Source: DAOUMU01 sp034409055 | GTDB taxonomy: Bacteria; Chloroflexota; Anaerolineae; 4572-78; J111 | NCBI GenBank assembly: GCA_034409055.1 | Contig: DAOUMU010000335.1 | Location: forward strand, 1 to 12,634 | Reading direction: 5' to 3' | DNA: 12,634 nt | In this document: one piece after another, positions 1 through 6,485 of the stretch | Numbering within the stretch: position 1 is the first letter of the stretch | Layout: every line of letters starts with the position of its first letter | Notes under the pieces: model-generated | The model's input: only the letters and a program-made list of their open reading frames with translations | Database searches by the model: none | Told to the model about the DNA's origin: nothing | Made by a program: the position numbers and the translations under genes

Positions 1-25
1 TACCTTTCGTCGCACACCGCCTCAT
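1..25 (-). CDS. possible 5' end of a further gene (partial)
   Basis: On the minus strand a strong Shine-Dalgarno AGGAGG (32-37) sits 6 nt before an ATG at 23-25, which opens MRRCATKG before the window ends. The direction agrees with every other gene here, and the 98-nt gap after the GT4 gene is a normal spacing. Only eight codons are visible, so no product can be named. A plus-strand frame open from base 2 to a TGA at 92-94 is the competing reading. I favour the minus strand because of the ribosome binding site. Confidence 0.35.
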
Positions 26-123
26 CTTGACCCTCCTGAGAAGGTTCTACGCCGTTATGGGTGTGACCCTCCATCCAGAGCTAGTCCAACCTGATACCTT
101 TACATAATCCTTATACCGTAATT

Positions 124-1293
124 TCAGGGATCTAATGTAGCCTGAATGAGAGAGGAGATCTGGTCCACCCGTTGATCCCAGGTATTTTGCAAAGCAATCG
201 ACCGCATCAGGGCGCGTTGCTCAGAGCCAGGAGGAATCAAGGCTGTTTCTATTTTCTGCACAAAACCAGGCACATCTTTCGCAATGTGAACGACGTGGCT
301 ATACTCGCGGGTGGCGGGAATATCGGTAGCTACAATTGGTTTCTCGCAGGCCAAATACTCGTACAGTTTCAACGAATCAATGCCCTTTGTAAAATCGTCC
401 TGACGGTAAGGCAGCACACAAACCTGGCAGGCCTGGATATAATGAGGCACTTCGGTCACCTCGCGCCGGCCCAACAGATGTACGTTAGGGGGATGGTTGT
501 GCCTGAACTGCCATGCGGCCGAAGTTGGTCGGGTCGGCAACGGCCCGACCATAACAAACGACCAGTCGGGCCTGGCCCGAGCCACGGCGCTAAGAAGGCC
601 ATAATCCAATTTGTCTTCAATAGCGCCCACGTAGCCAATAATGGGTGGGGAAATGGCCGCCATATCCGCTGGAGGTTCCTGCGCGTTCTGTACAGCCGCC
701 GCAAATTGGGTATAATTTACGGCATTCTTCACCAAATAAACGTTATTGTGGTATCGCTGCTTGTCCTCCAAAAGGGCCGGTGCGGTCACCACCACCAAGT
801 CAGCCACAGAAAGCATAAATTGTTCCGCTGCGACCACGGCTGCGCGAGCCTGGGCTGAGTGCCAATGAGCCGCGGTATAATTATCGACCACGTGATAACA
901 AATCAGCGATTCGCCAAGCTGTCCAATCACATTGCCATGCCGGGGATTGACAATCCATACAATTGGCGCACTCATTTGCAGTTTTTCTAGAGTCCGGCGC
1001 AGGGCTGAAATTCGCAATCGAAACCCGAACTGTTCTAAAATCGGCCAGCGACTGGTTCCGCCCCACAGCGGATGCCGGTAGATCCATAAGTCATCAGCAA
1101 TGTTCTGGAGCCGTTCGCCTTGCTTTTGCCCTTTAAGTAACGTTTTCACCGCCTTGTTCACAGGATAGAGGTAAGGCTCCACGTAGAGGACTCGATTGGT
1201 CCGAGCCAGGCGCGACATAATCTGGTGACGATTGCGCCAGATACTTCCCCAAGGATCAGAGCCAAAACAAACGATGGATTGATTCTCCAGCAC
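124..1293 (-). CDS. GT4-like glycosyltransferase
   Basis: This 389-residue protein is probably a cytoplasmic GT-B fold glycosyltransferase that moves a sugar from a nucleotide donor to a growing glycan or lipid-linked acceptor. The N-terminal half (about 5-190) carries the acceptor-side Rossmann domain, with FGSDPWG near 10-16. The C-terminal half contains GYVGAIEDKLDYG at about 220-232 and the donor-site block SLKLYEYLACEKPIVATD at about 307-324, typical of GT4 and TuaH-like proteins. There is no signal peptide or clear membrane helix. The start is GTG at 1291-1293, with GGGAAGG (1299-1305) 5 nt upstream. That site lies inside the end of the GT2 gene, whose stop ends 2 nt before the GTG, so translation is probably coupled. 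Donor and acceptor cannot be told from sequence. The fold assignment is firm and the substrate unknown. Confidence 0.92.
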   Translation of the reverse strand: MLENQSIVCFGSDPWGSIWRNRHQIMSRLARTNRVLYVEPYLYPVNKAVKTLLKGQKQGERLQNIADDLWIYRHPLWGGTSRWPILEQFGFRLRISALRRTLEKLQMSAPIVWIVNPRHGNVIGQLGESLICYHVVDNYTAAHWHSAQARAAVVAAEQFMLSVADLVVVTAPALLEDKQRYHNNVYLVKNAVNYTQFAAAVQNAQEPPADMAAISPPIIGYVGAIEDKLDYGLLSAVARARPDWSFVMVGPLPTRPTSAAWQFRHNHPPNVHLLGRREVTEVPHYIQACQVCVLPYRQDDFTKGIDSLKLYEYLACEKPIVATDIPATREYSHVVHIAKDVPGFVQKIETALIPPGSEQRALMRSIALQNTWDQRVDQISSLIQATLDP

Positions 1294-1295
1294 GA

Positions 1296-2327
1296 TTACC
1301 TTCCCGGACTACTGACGATGGTCGATTTTTTGATAACGCGAGGCTCTTCCTGCCCCCTTCTTCGCTGCAAGCCACGTTTGATTAAGCCAACTGTATTTAC
1401 CGGGTACAAGAACTGGAACAACGTCGCTTTGATGAGCTTAACCAGGCTGAACGAAATCTCCAGATTGGCCAGTTCTTGCCGGTGATAGTCCCAGAACTCC
1501 CTCTCTCTCAGCTCAAAAACATTCTTACTCAAAAATTTATAGTAACTCTCGATGGCCTGTTTCAAACGTTTTTCGTACTCTGCCTGACTCAGATAGACGG
1601 GACCATATTTTTTCAGCGCCGTCAATCTGCCCAGGGCATAAGTCCTCAATCTCCGAATGAAGGTGGTCGTCGTTTCGTTGTGCCGGCGGGTATAGGTCAG
1701 AACCTGATGCACAAAGCCAAAATCGGCCTGTTGTAAAATATCGTAACATACTTCCTCATCGGCGTGGATGTTATGCTCGTTATAAAATGTTGCACGCGCT
1801 CGGATGAGGTCAGAACGGATGAGCAGCGAGGTCGGTGAGCCAAAGACGAATGGGCCACCCAGTAAAGACAACCGGCCGATTTCTCGACCCGGTATGAATG
1901 TACTGGGGTAGGGTAACCCATCCAGATTGACCTGATCTTCGTCAAGCCGATAAGCGCTAACAATCCCAATCGACGGATTGGCTTCAGCCACCTCGACCAT
2001 GCGGGCGATACATTCGGGAAATAGCCAGTCATCCGCATGCACCACTTTACAATATTTACTCTCGGGCGAAATTTGGCGCATGGCATGATTCCAGTTCTGC
2101 ATCTGGCTTAAAAACTGTTCATTATTGTAAATGCGAATCCGGTCATCCTGCCGGGCATACTGTTGGGCAATTTCCAGCGAGCGATCGGTGCTGCAATTAT
2201 TGACGATGACATACTCCCAGTTCTGGTATGTTTGCGCCAGCACACTTTCAATACACTCGGCCAAATACTTTTCAGTATTGTAAACAGGGGTGACGACGCT
2301 AACTAGAGGTTGTGACTCAGAGCTCAT
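1296..2327 (-). CDS. family 2 (GT-A) glycosyltransferase
   Basis: This 343-residue GT2 enzyme is likely cytoplasmic or membrane-associated and adds one sugar to a surface polysaccharide. The N-terminal nucleotide-binding core is standard: VSVVTPVYNTEKYL from about residue 9, the VNNCSTD stretch near 42-48, and the acidic metal motif HADDW at 97-101 in the DXD position. The C-terminal part (about 270-330) is rich in aromatic and basic residues and may touch the membrane. I chose ATG 2325-2327 over an upstream TTG at 2346-2348, because AGGAAGG (2333-2339) lies 5 nt before it and nothing precedes the TTG. The gene is the first of a two-gene unit with the GT4 gene. It has its own promoter region and a structured leader, described separately. 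The sugar specificity is unknown. Confidence 0.94.
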   Translation of the reverse strand: MSSESQPLVSVVTPVYNTEKYLAECIESVLAQTYQNWEYVIVNNCSTDRSLEIAQQYARQDDRIRIYNNEQFLSQMQNWNHAMRQISPESKYCKVVHADDWLFPECIARMVEVAEANPSIGIVSAYRLDEDQVNLDGLPYPSTFIPGREIGRLSLLGGPFVFGSPTSLLIRSDLIRARATFYNEHNIHADEEVCYDILQQADFGFVHQVLTYTRRHNETTTTFIRRLRTYALGRLTALKKYGPVYLSQAEYEKRLKQAIESYYKFLSKNVFELREREFWDYHRQELANLEISFSLVKLIKATLFQFLYPVNTVGLIKRGLQRRRGQEEPRVIKKSTIVSSPGR

Positions 2328-2394
2328 GATTTCCTTCCTACACGGCAACCATTACTGATATTATGGATCTAGTTTAGTGCTTGCTGCAAATGTA

Positions 2395-2437
2395 GTAGAC
2401 GCATCCCCATGCATCTACGGCGGGCATAAGGATGCCC
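2395..2437 (-). promoter_or_regulatory. two adjacent stem-loops in the GT2 leader
   Basis: Between the predicted -10 and the GT2 start codon are two neighbouring hairpins. In plus-strand terms, GGGCAT (2422-2427) pairs with ATGCCC (2432-2437) over a 4-nt loop. GTAGACGCAT (2395-2404) pairs with ATGCATCTAC (2409-2418) over CCCC, with one G-U type pair. They would be transcribed in the 5' leader. No U-run follows, so they do not look like a terminator. They could be leader RNA structure or a REP-like palindromic unit. Confidence 0.6.
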
Positions 2438-2466
2438 TGGCTACGTTTTGCACCAGAAACTAGTTT

Positions 2467-2522
2467 AGTATAGCCCGTAGAAGTAAAAAATTCTTAAGAA
2501 CAATGTTAGAAATTAGTTAGAA
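2467..2522 (-). promoter_or_regulatory. activator-type promoter of the GT2 gene
   Basis: Read on the minus strand, two TTCTAAC copies (plus-strand GTTAGAA at 2516-2522 and 2505-2511) lie 11 bp apart. After exactly 32 nt comes TATACT (2467-2472), a good -10. No -35 hexamer stands at the usual place. The stretch between is T-rich. The same layout recurs upstream of the PAPS synthetase gene. The 11-bp periodicity is what OmpR/PhoB-class regulators use, and the regulator's identity is inference. Confidence 0.6.
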
Positions 2523-2541
2523 ATAATGGGAGGCTCAACGA

Positions 2542-2606
2542 GTTGTAGGGCAATTTGCCAAATTGCCTTAAAACAAGTTAGTAACTTGCGTAAGTATAAT
2601 TTGAAA
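2542..2606. repeat. palindromic repeat, copy 1 (downstream of the metallophosphoesterase)
   Basis: This is one of two related units bracketing the metallophosphoesterase gene. It opens with GTTGTAGGGCAA and closes with AATTTGAAA, as does the copy at 4175-4233. Internally GGCAATTT (2549-2556) pairs with AAATTGCC (2560-2567) over a 3-nt loop, and CAAGTTA (2574-2580) pairs with TAACTTG (2582-2588). The outer TTGTA can pair with TATAA with one wobble. On the minus strand the second stem is followed by TTTT, so it may weakly end transcription of the metallophosphoesterase gene, whose stop is 15 nt away. Confidence 0.75.
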
Positions 2607-2621
2607 ATGCGCTCAAACAGT

Positions 2622-4151
2622 TTACTTGGACGAGAGAGAGGTTTCACTGGCAGCGGTAAGGGTAATGAGCGTAATCTCCGGGGGACTAAGAAAGCGCATA
2701 GGTATGATACTGGTACCAAGGCCCCGGTTGATATATAGCCGGGTATCCCCGAAATTATATAGGCCAGCACTGTATTTTGGTCCCAGGTTGGTACCGGTAA
2801 AAAGCACCCCCAGGAAAGGTAAACGGACTTGTCCACCATGCGTACTGCCGGACAGAACCAGGTCCACCCCCGATTGGCTGGCCTCCATGACTAAATCGGG
2901 TGAATGAACCAACATGATGGTCACCGCTTCTGCCGGTACATCTTTTAGAGCCTCTCGCACGTTTTCTATATCGTGGCCAAAGTCGAGCCAGTCAGGCGGA
3001 TCATAATCGGGTGGTAAGGCGTCAAAATCCTCAGCCAGATAAATCTCTTCCGGCCCAGAAGCATTTAACGGTTTCACGACGAGATCATCAAAGTATTTTT
3101 TACCCGGTCCGCCCGTCCAGAGACCAATCGTGCCGCTGGTAATCCGCGTGGGGCTGTCATCATACCCCACAGCCTGCCATGAGCCGGGCTCGTCCATTCC
3201 CTCCGGCCAGACTTTAGCCCGCATGACCGTTCGACTCAGCCCGGTCTCTACCTGGATACGGAACTGGTACCAGACATGGGGGCGAGATGTGATGCCTGTA
3301 CTGAGCTGCTCGCCACTGATCTTGGTAGCGTGGGGAGCCAGGTGGAATTCTGACCGACCGGCATGCTGACGTAGCCGGTAAAACTTATCAAAGCCGGTGG
3401 GAAAACGGGAGTAGAAAGTGACGCCCAGGCCACCATCTGTGTATTTCATACGCCCGCTAAACTCGTAGTTTTGCCATTGTAAAGCCAGGTTTCCGGTGTA
3501 GTGGGCGTACGAATTGTTCCGGGCGAATCCGGTAGCCATAGTTATGTTTGAACCCTCAGCCAGGGTAGCAAAATTTGCTCTTTCGCCTACCGGAAAGCCC
3601 ATATAATCCACGCCGATCAGATACAGCCCGGCCCCCTCGGCCACCGGTTCTACGGTTTGGTTGACCAGGATATGCGCCTTGCTTGCCTGCAACTCCTCCA
3701 GAAGTAGATTGCTCCGCTCGATGTATTTGATAAAATCGTCATCACCTCTGACCACCCAGATACCGTATCTGGCCTCAAGTTGATCGACAAATTCCCCGAT
3801 ATCTTCTGTCGCCCCTTGAATATCCACATTCTGGACCAGGTCTCCGGTAATCACGATCAAGTCGGGGGCCAACTCATTCACCAGGCGCACCACTTTTTTC
3901 TCACGCGATCCGGCCTGCTTCAGGTCAAGGTCAGACAACTGCACAATCGTCAGCCCTGCCAACCCTGGCGGTAAGTGCTCAATGGGAATTGTCACCCGTT
4001 CAACCTGGACATGATTGGGCTCAATGTAACGAGCGTATCCGGCCAGCATCAAGCTTCCCAGAAAGAGAAGCAAGATCCCCTTCTGGAAAATGAGGCTAAA
4101 AACGGTTCCCTGGCTCAATCCTGTCATTTGTGTTCGTGTCTCATCATACAT
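2622..4151 (-). CDS. membrane-anchored YkuE/YaeI-like metallophosphoesterase homologue with inserted lectin-like domain
   Basis: This 509-residue protein has one hydrophobic helix (about 25-40), so the rest is probably outside the membrane. The calcineurin-like phosphoesterase scaffold is clear: QLSDLDL (71-77), ITGDLV (101-106), VRGDDD (134-139), MLVHSPD (413-419), SGSTHGGQVRLP (434-445), and the family C-terminus with INRGLGTS and LSPPEI. Canonical members have SDLH, GNHD and GHTH. Here they read SDLD, GDDD and GSTH, so several metal ligands are changed while D74, D104, H416 and H438 remain. Between IGVDY (179-183) and DIENVREAL (394-402), about 190-365 forms a beta-rich concanavalin/LamG or DUF1080-like domain (KVWPEG, SGTIGLW, KYFDDLVVKPL). 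The start is ATG 4149-4151. No convincing ribosome site precedes it, and ATG at residue 9 is an alternative. It could be an altered-metal enzyme or a non-catalytic binding protein. Confidence 0.88.
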   Translation of the reverse strand: MYDETRTQMTGLSQGTVFSLIFQKGILLLFLGSLMLAGYARYIEPNHVQVERVTIPIEHLPPGLAGLTIVQLSDLDLKQAGSREKKVVRLVNELAPDLIVITGDLVQNVDIQGATEDIGEFVDQLEARYGIWVVRGDDDFIKYIERSNLLLEELQASKAHILVNQTVEPVAEGAGLYLIGVDYMGFPVGERANFATLAEGSNITMATGFARNNSYAHYTGNLALQWQNYEFSGRMKYTDGGLGVTFYSRFPTGFDKFYRLRQHAGRSEFHLAPHATKISGEQLSTGITSRPHVWYQFRIQVETGLSRTVMRAKVWPEGMDEPGSWQAVGYDDSPTRITSGTIGLWTGGPGKKYFDDLVVKPLNASGPEEIYLAEDFDALPPDYDPPDWLDFGHDIENVREALKDVPAEAVTIMLVHSPDLVMEASQSGVDLVLSGSTHGGQVRLPFLGVLFTGTNLGPKYSAGLYNFGDTRLYINRGLGTSIIPMRFLSPPEITLITLTAASETSLSSK

Positions 4152-4174
4152 AAATATGGGAGCATGCCATCTCG

Positions 4175-4233
4175 GTTGTAGGGCAAGTTGCTAACTTGCC
4201 CCTGGAACAAGCAGTTTGTTCTACAATTTGAAA
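4175..4233. repeat. palindromic repeat, copy 2 (upstream of the metallophosphoesterase)
   Basis: This is the second copy of the unit at 2542-2606, in the same orientation. It folds as a compact three-way junction. Outer TTGTAG (4176-4181) pairs with CTACAA (4221-4226). One inner arm is GGCAAGTT (4182-4189) with AACTTGCC (4193-4200). The other is AACAA (4206-4210) with TTGTT (4216-4220). Relative to copy 1 the first arm changes on both sides (AAGTT/AACTT against AATTT/AAATT), so pairing is kept. It lies 23 nt upstream of the metallophosphoesterase start. Confidence 0.8.
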
Positions 4234-4266
4234 CACACCCTGTATCATCTCAATAATCGGGTGGGA

Positions 4267-4335
4267 TAGGGGCGAGGCAATTCGGAGAGTAGATTGTTTG
4301 CTCCGAGACCCTCAATCCGAGTTGCCTCACCCCTA
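4267..4335. repeat. long imperfect inverted repeat in the 4152-4512 spacer
   Basis: A 20-base arm at 4267-4286, beginning TAGGGGCGAGGCAA, is matched inversely at 18 of 20 positions by 4316-4335, ending TTGCCTCACCCCTA. Both mismatches would be G-U type pairs in RNA. A shorter stem, TCGGAG (4282-4287) with CTCCGA (4301-4306), competes with the inner end of the long stem. The two forms are mutually exclusive there. No open reading frame with a ribosome site covers it. It resembles a mobile palindromic (MITE or REP-like) unit. Confidence 0.7.
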
Positions 4336-4370
4336 CTGTTTGAGAAGATACCACACCCTTAATAATATTT

Positions 4371-4387
4371 TAGCCTCCCGGAGGCTA
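4371..4387. repeat. 17-bp perfect palindrome in the same spacer
   Basis: TAGCCTCC and GGAGGCTA face each other around a single central C. Neither strand shows a U-run after the stem, so it is not a typical terminator. A related but broken version (AGCCTGCGGGAGGC) follows at about 4434-4447, and a separate 10-bp palindrome AGAGTACTCT lies at 4461-4470. Apart from these elements and the two larger repeats, I see no gene in the 361-bp spacer 4152-4512. Confidence 0.55.
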
Positions 4388-4512
4388 GGGGCAAGTAGGA
4401 TCGGTTCTTATCAGACCGTTTCACTTTGCCCACAGCCTGCGGGAGGCCTGGTTGATGTTAAGAGTACTCTGAAATTGTATCGGGCCTCTTGAAAAAATCA
4501 AATCAGGGACGA

Positions 4513-6288
4513 TTAACCGTCTCTGCCATTCTTTCCTGGGACGTGTCCATTGGTATAGACTCGCACAAAGCCTTGCTCGATCAGATATTCTATGATGCGG
4601 CGAGCATTCTCTTCCGGCGTGTGGTTCACCGTGTCGAGCGTAATTTCGGGATACTGCGGTGACTCATAAGGATCATCAACACCGGTAAAGCCCTTGATCT
4701 CGCCACGTCGGGCCTTGGCGTACATTCCCTTCACGTCCCGCGCTTCACATACTTCTAACGGCGTGTCCACAAACACCTCGACAAACTGGTCCTGGCCCAC
4801 CATATTCCGGACATCGTTGCGGGTGGCCCGGTAGGGGCTGACCGCCGCACAAACGACCGTCCCACCGTGACGGACGAGTTCCCCGGCCACAAACCCAATG
4901 CGGCGGATATTGGTGTCTCGATCTTCTTTACTAAAGCCCAGTCCTTTGGACAGGTGGGTGCGTACCACGTCTCCATCCAACACGGTTACCTGTCGTCCAT
5001 ACTCCAACAGCAAGGCAGTCAACACCTCGGCCGTCGTCGATTTACCGGATCCACTCAGCCCGGTAAACCAGATGCAAACCCCCTGCCGGTGCCGGGGCGG
5101 ATAGGTTTCAGCCAGAATCTCGGCCACTTCCGGTCGGGTGAACCAGTCCGGCAACTTCTTGCCGTTGTTCAGATATTCCTCACGCACCTGCGTACCGGAG
5201 ATAGAGGCCGTCCGCGCCTGATCTGACACCTTGGAAATCTCTTCGTACCGCTGCTCATCAGGCAAGTAGACCAACGCCCGGAAGGGCACCATTTTCACCC
5301 CCAGTTCCTCGCTGTGGCCTTGGACCAACTCCTGGGCATCATAGGGGCCGTAAAAAGGTTTGCCCGTCGAGTCCACGCCCGGGCCAGCATGATCCCGGCC
5401 CACGATCAGATGGTTGGCCCCGTAGTTGCGGCGGATGAGAGCGTGCCACAGGGCCTCACGCGGCCCGGCCATCCGCATGGCCAGCGGCAACAGCGACAAC
5501 AGGATCCGATCAGGATCGTAATACCCCTCGGCCAGGGCCTTGTAGGTGCGCACGCGGGTGTAGTGGTCCACGTCCCCCGGCTTGGTCATGCCCACCACCG
5601 GGTGCAATAACAACACCCCGTCCACCTCTTCAGTGGCCCGCTTGGTCAGCTCCTCATGCACGCGATGCAGGGGGTTGCGAGTCTGGAAGGCCACCACATT
5701 CTGGTAACCGGATGTAGCCAGTTTGGCCCGAGTCTGGGCCGGGGTCAAACGCAGCTCTTTAAAGTCGTAATGACGGGGCAACTGGAGGACCCGCAAGCGG
5801 CCAGAGATATTGAGCGACCCCCAGCGATGCATCTCGGCTACCAGGGGATGGCGCAGTTCCTGGGTGCCGAAAGCCTTCTGGGCCACTTCGTTCAGGTCCC
5901 ATTCATAAATCTCCTCAACGGTCATCACCGCCAGTAGTTCATTTTTGGCGTTGCGCAAGGCGATTTCCTGATCCAGACCGATGGCCGGATCGGGTTCCAC
6001 GGGGAGGGTGATCGGGAGAGGAAAAAGGTGGCCACTGGTCAAACGCATTTCGTCCAGTACCCGCTGCTGGTCCGCCTGGCCCATAAATCGATCCAGCGGT
6101 GAAAAGGCGCCGACAGCCAGCAGTTCCAGGTCACACACCGAACGGGCGGACAATTGCAGCGAGGGCAGGTGACTGGCCTGGGCTTTTAGCTTCTCCACCT
6201 CCTCAGGTGGAACCAACAGGTCCACCAGCTTACCGCCATAGGGGGCAATCAGGGTCGAATTTTTTGTGGTAGTGTTTGTAACACTCAT
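4513..6288 (-). CDS. sat/cysC: bifunctional sulfate adenylyltransferase / adenylylsulfate kinase (PAPS synthetase)
   Basis: This cytoplasmic enzyme of 591 residues makes adenylylsulfate (APS) from ATP and sulfate, then phosphorylates it to PAPS. The N-terminal ATP-sulfurylase part (about 1-385) contains QTRNPLHRVHE from about 202 and GRDHAGPG from about 297. The C-terminal APS-kinase part (about 400-570) has the P-loop GLSGSGKST at about 410-418, LDGDVVR, FVDTPLEVCEARD and KGFTGVDDPYE. Both active sites look intact. I start at ATG 6286-6288. An in-frame TTG at 6304-6306 lacks a ribosome site, and the nearest GGAG is 12 nt before the ATG, so initiation may be weak. PAPS serves either cysteine synthesis or sulfotransferases. 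No PAPS reductase or sulfotransferase is in the window, so its use here is open. The glycan context hints at sulfation, which is inference. Confidence 0.97.
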   Translation of the reverse strand: MSVTNTTTKNSTLIAPYGGKLVDLLVPPEEVEKLKAQASHLPSLQLSARSVCDLELLAVGAFSPLDRFMGQADQQRVLDEMRLTSGHLFPLPITLPVEPDPAIGLDQEIALRNAKNELLAVMTVEEIYEWDLNEVAQKAFGTQELRHPLVAEMHRWGSLNISGRLRVLQLPRHYDFKELRLTPAQTRAKLATSGYQNVVAFQTRNPLHRVHEELTKRATEEVDGVLLLHPVVGMTKPGDVDHYTRVRTYKALAEGYYDPDRILLSLLPLAMRMAGPREALWHALIRRNYGANHLIVGRDHAGPGVDSTGKPFYGPYDAQELVQGHSEELGVKMVPFRALVYLPDEQRYEEISKVSDQARTASISGTQVREEYLNNGKKLPDWFTRPEVAEILAETYPPRHRQGVCIWFTGLSGSGKSTTAEVLTALLLEYGRQVTVLDGDVVRTHLSKGLGFSKEDRDTNIRRIGFVAGELVRHGGTVVCAAVSPYRATRNDVRNMVGQDQFVEVFVDTPLEVCEARDVKGMYAKARRGEIKGFTGVDDPYESPQYPEITLDTVNHTPEENARRIIEYLIEQGFVRVYTNGHVPGKNGRDG

Positions 6289-6372
6289 TTTTCTAATATA
6301 CTCCAATCATAATAGATGTAATAAATAGTTGTCTAATGAAATGTACCTGCCAGATTCCCAAAACACAAATCA

Positions 6373-6430
6373 GGTATATCACGTAAAGGTTAAAAAGCCC
6401 CAGGAAAAGCGTTAGAAAATGGTTAGAAAA
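6373..6430 (-). promoter_or_regulatory. activator-type promoter of the PAPS synthetase gene
   Basis: On the minus strand TTTTCTAAC occurs twice, 11 bp apart (plus-strand GTTAGAAAA at 6422-6430 and 6411-6419). The end of the second copy is followed after 32 nt by TATACC (6373-6378), preceded by TG at the extended -10 position. This repeats the GT2 promoter layout with identical spacing, and the T-rich segment between also matches well. A second possible promoter closer to the gene (TAGACA about 15 nt before TATTAT, around 6306-6334) is weaker. Confidence 0.6.
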
Positions 6431-6435
6431 TAAGA

Positions 6436-6459
6436 AGCCCTGAGCCTCAACTCAGGGCT
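6436..6459 (-). terminator. rho-independent terminator of the esterase gene
   Basis: A perfect 9-bp stem, AGCCCTGAG (6436-6444) with CTCAGGGCT (6451-6459), surrounds a 6-nt loop. Read on the minus strand it is followed by TCTTATTTTC. It lies 26 nt after the esterase stop codon, in the right orientation to end that transcript. Its T-run merges with the TTCTAAC box of the next promoter. Confidence 0.8.
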
Positions 6460-6485
6460 AATAAAGTTTGCGTCAAAGTAGTTGC

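Noticed and set aside
2..94. Plus-strand frame open from the left edge to a TGA
   Set aside because: It is short, has no motif and opposes the direction of all genes. The minus-strand ATG with AGGAGG is a better reading.
172..858. Long plus-strand open frame opposite the GT4 gene
   Set aside because: The minus-strand frame has conserved glycosyltransferase motifs. This one has none and is a shadow.
4371..4387. Terminator of the PAPS synthetase gene
   Set aside because: The stem is followed by A-rich sequence on the minus strand, not a T-run, and lies about 125 nt beyond the stop.
4298..4492. Small plus-strand open frame in the palindrome-rich spacer
   Set aside because: It runs through the inverted-repeat arm and the 17-bp palindrome, has no ribosome site and looks like translated repeat.
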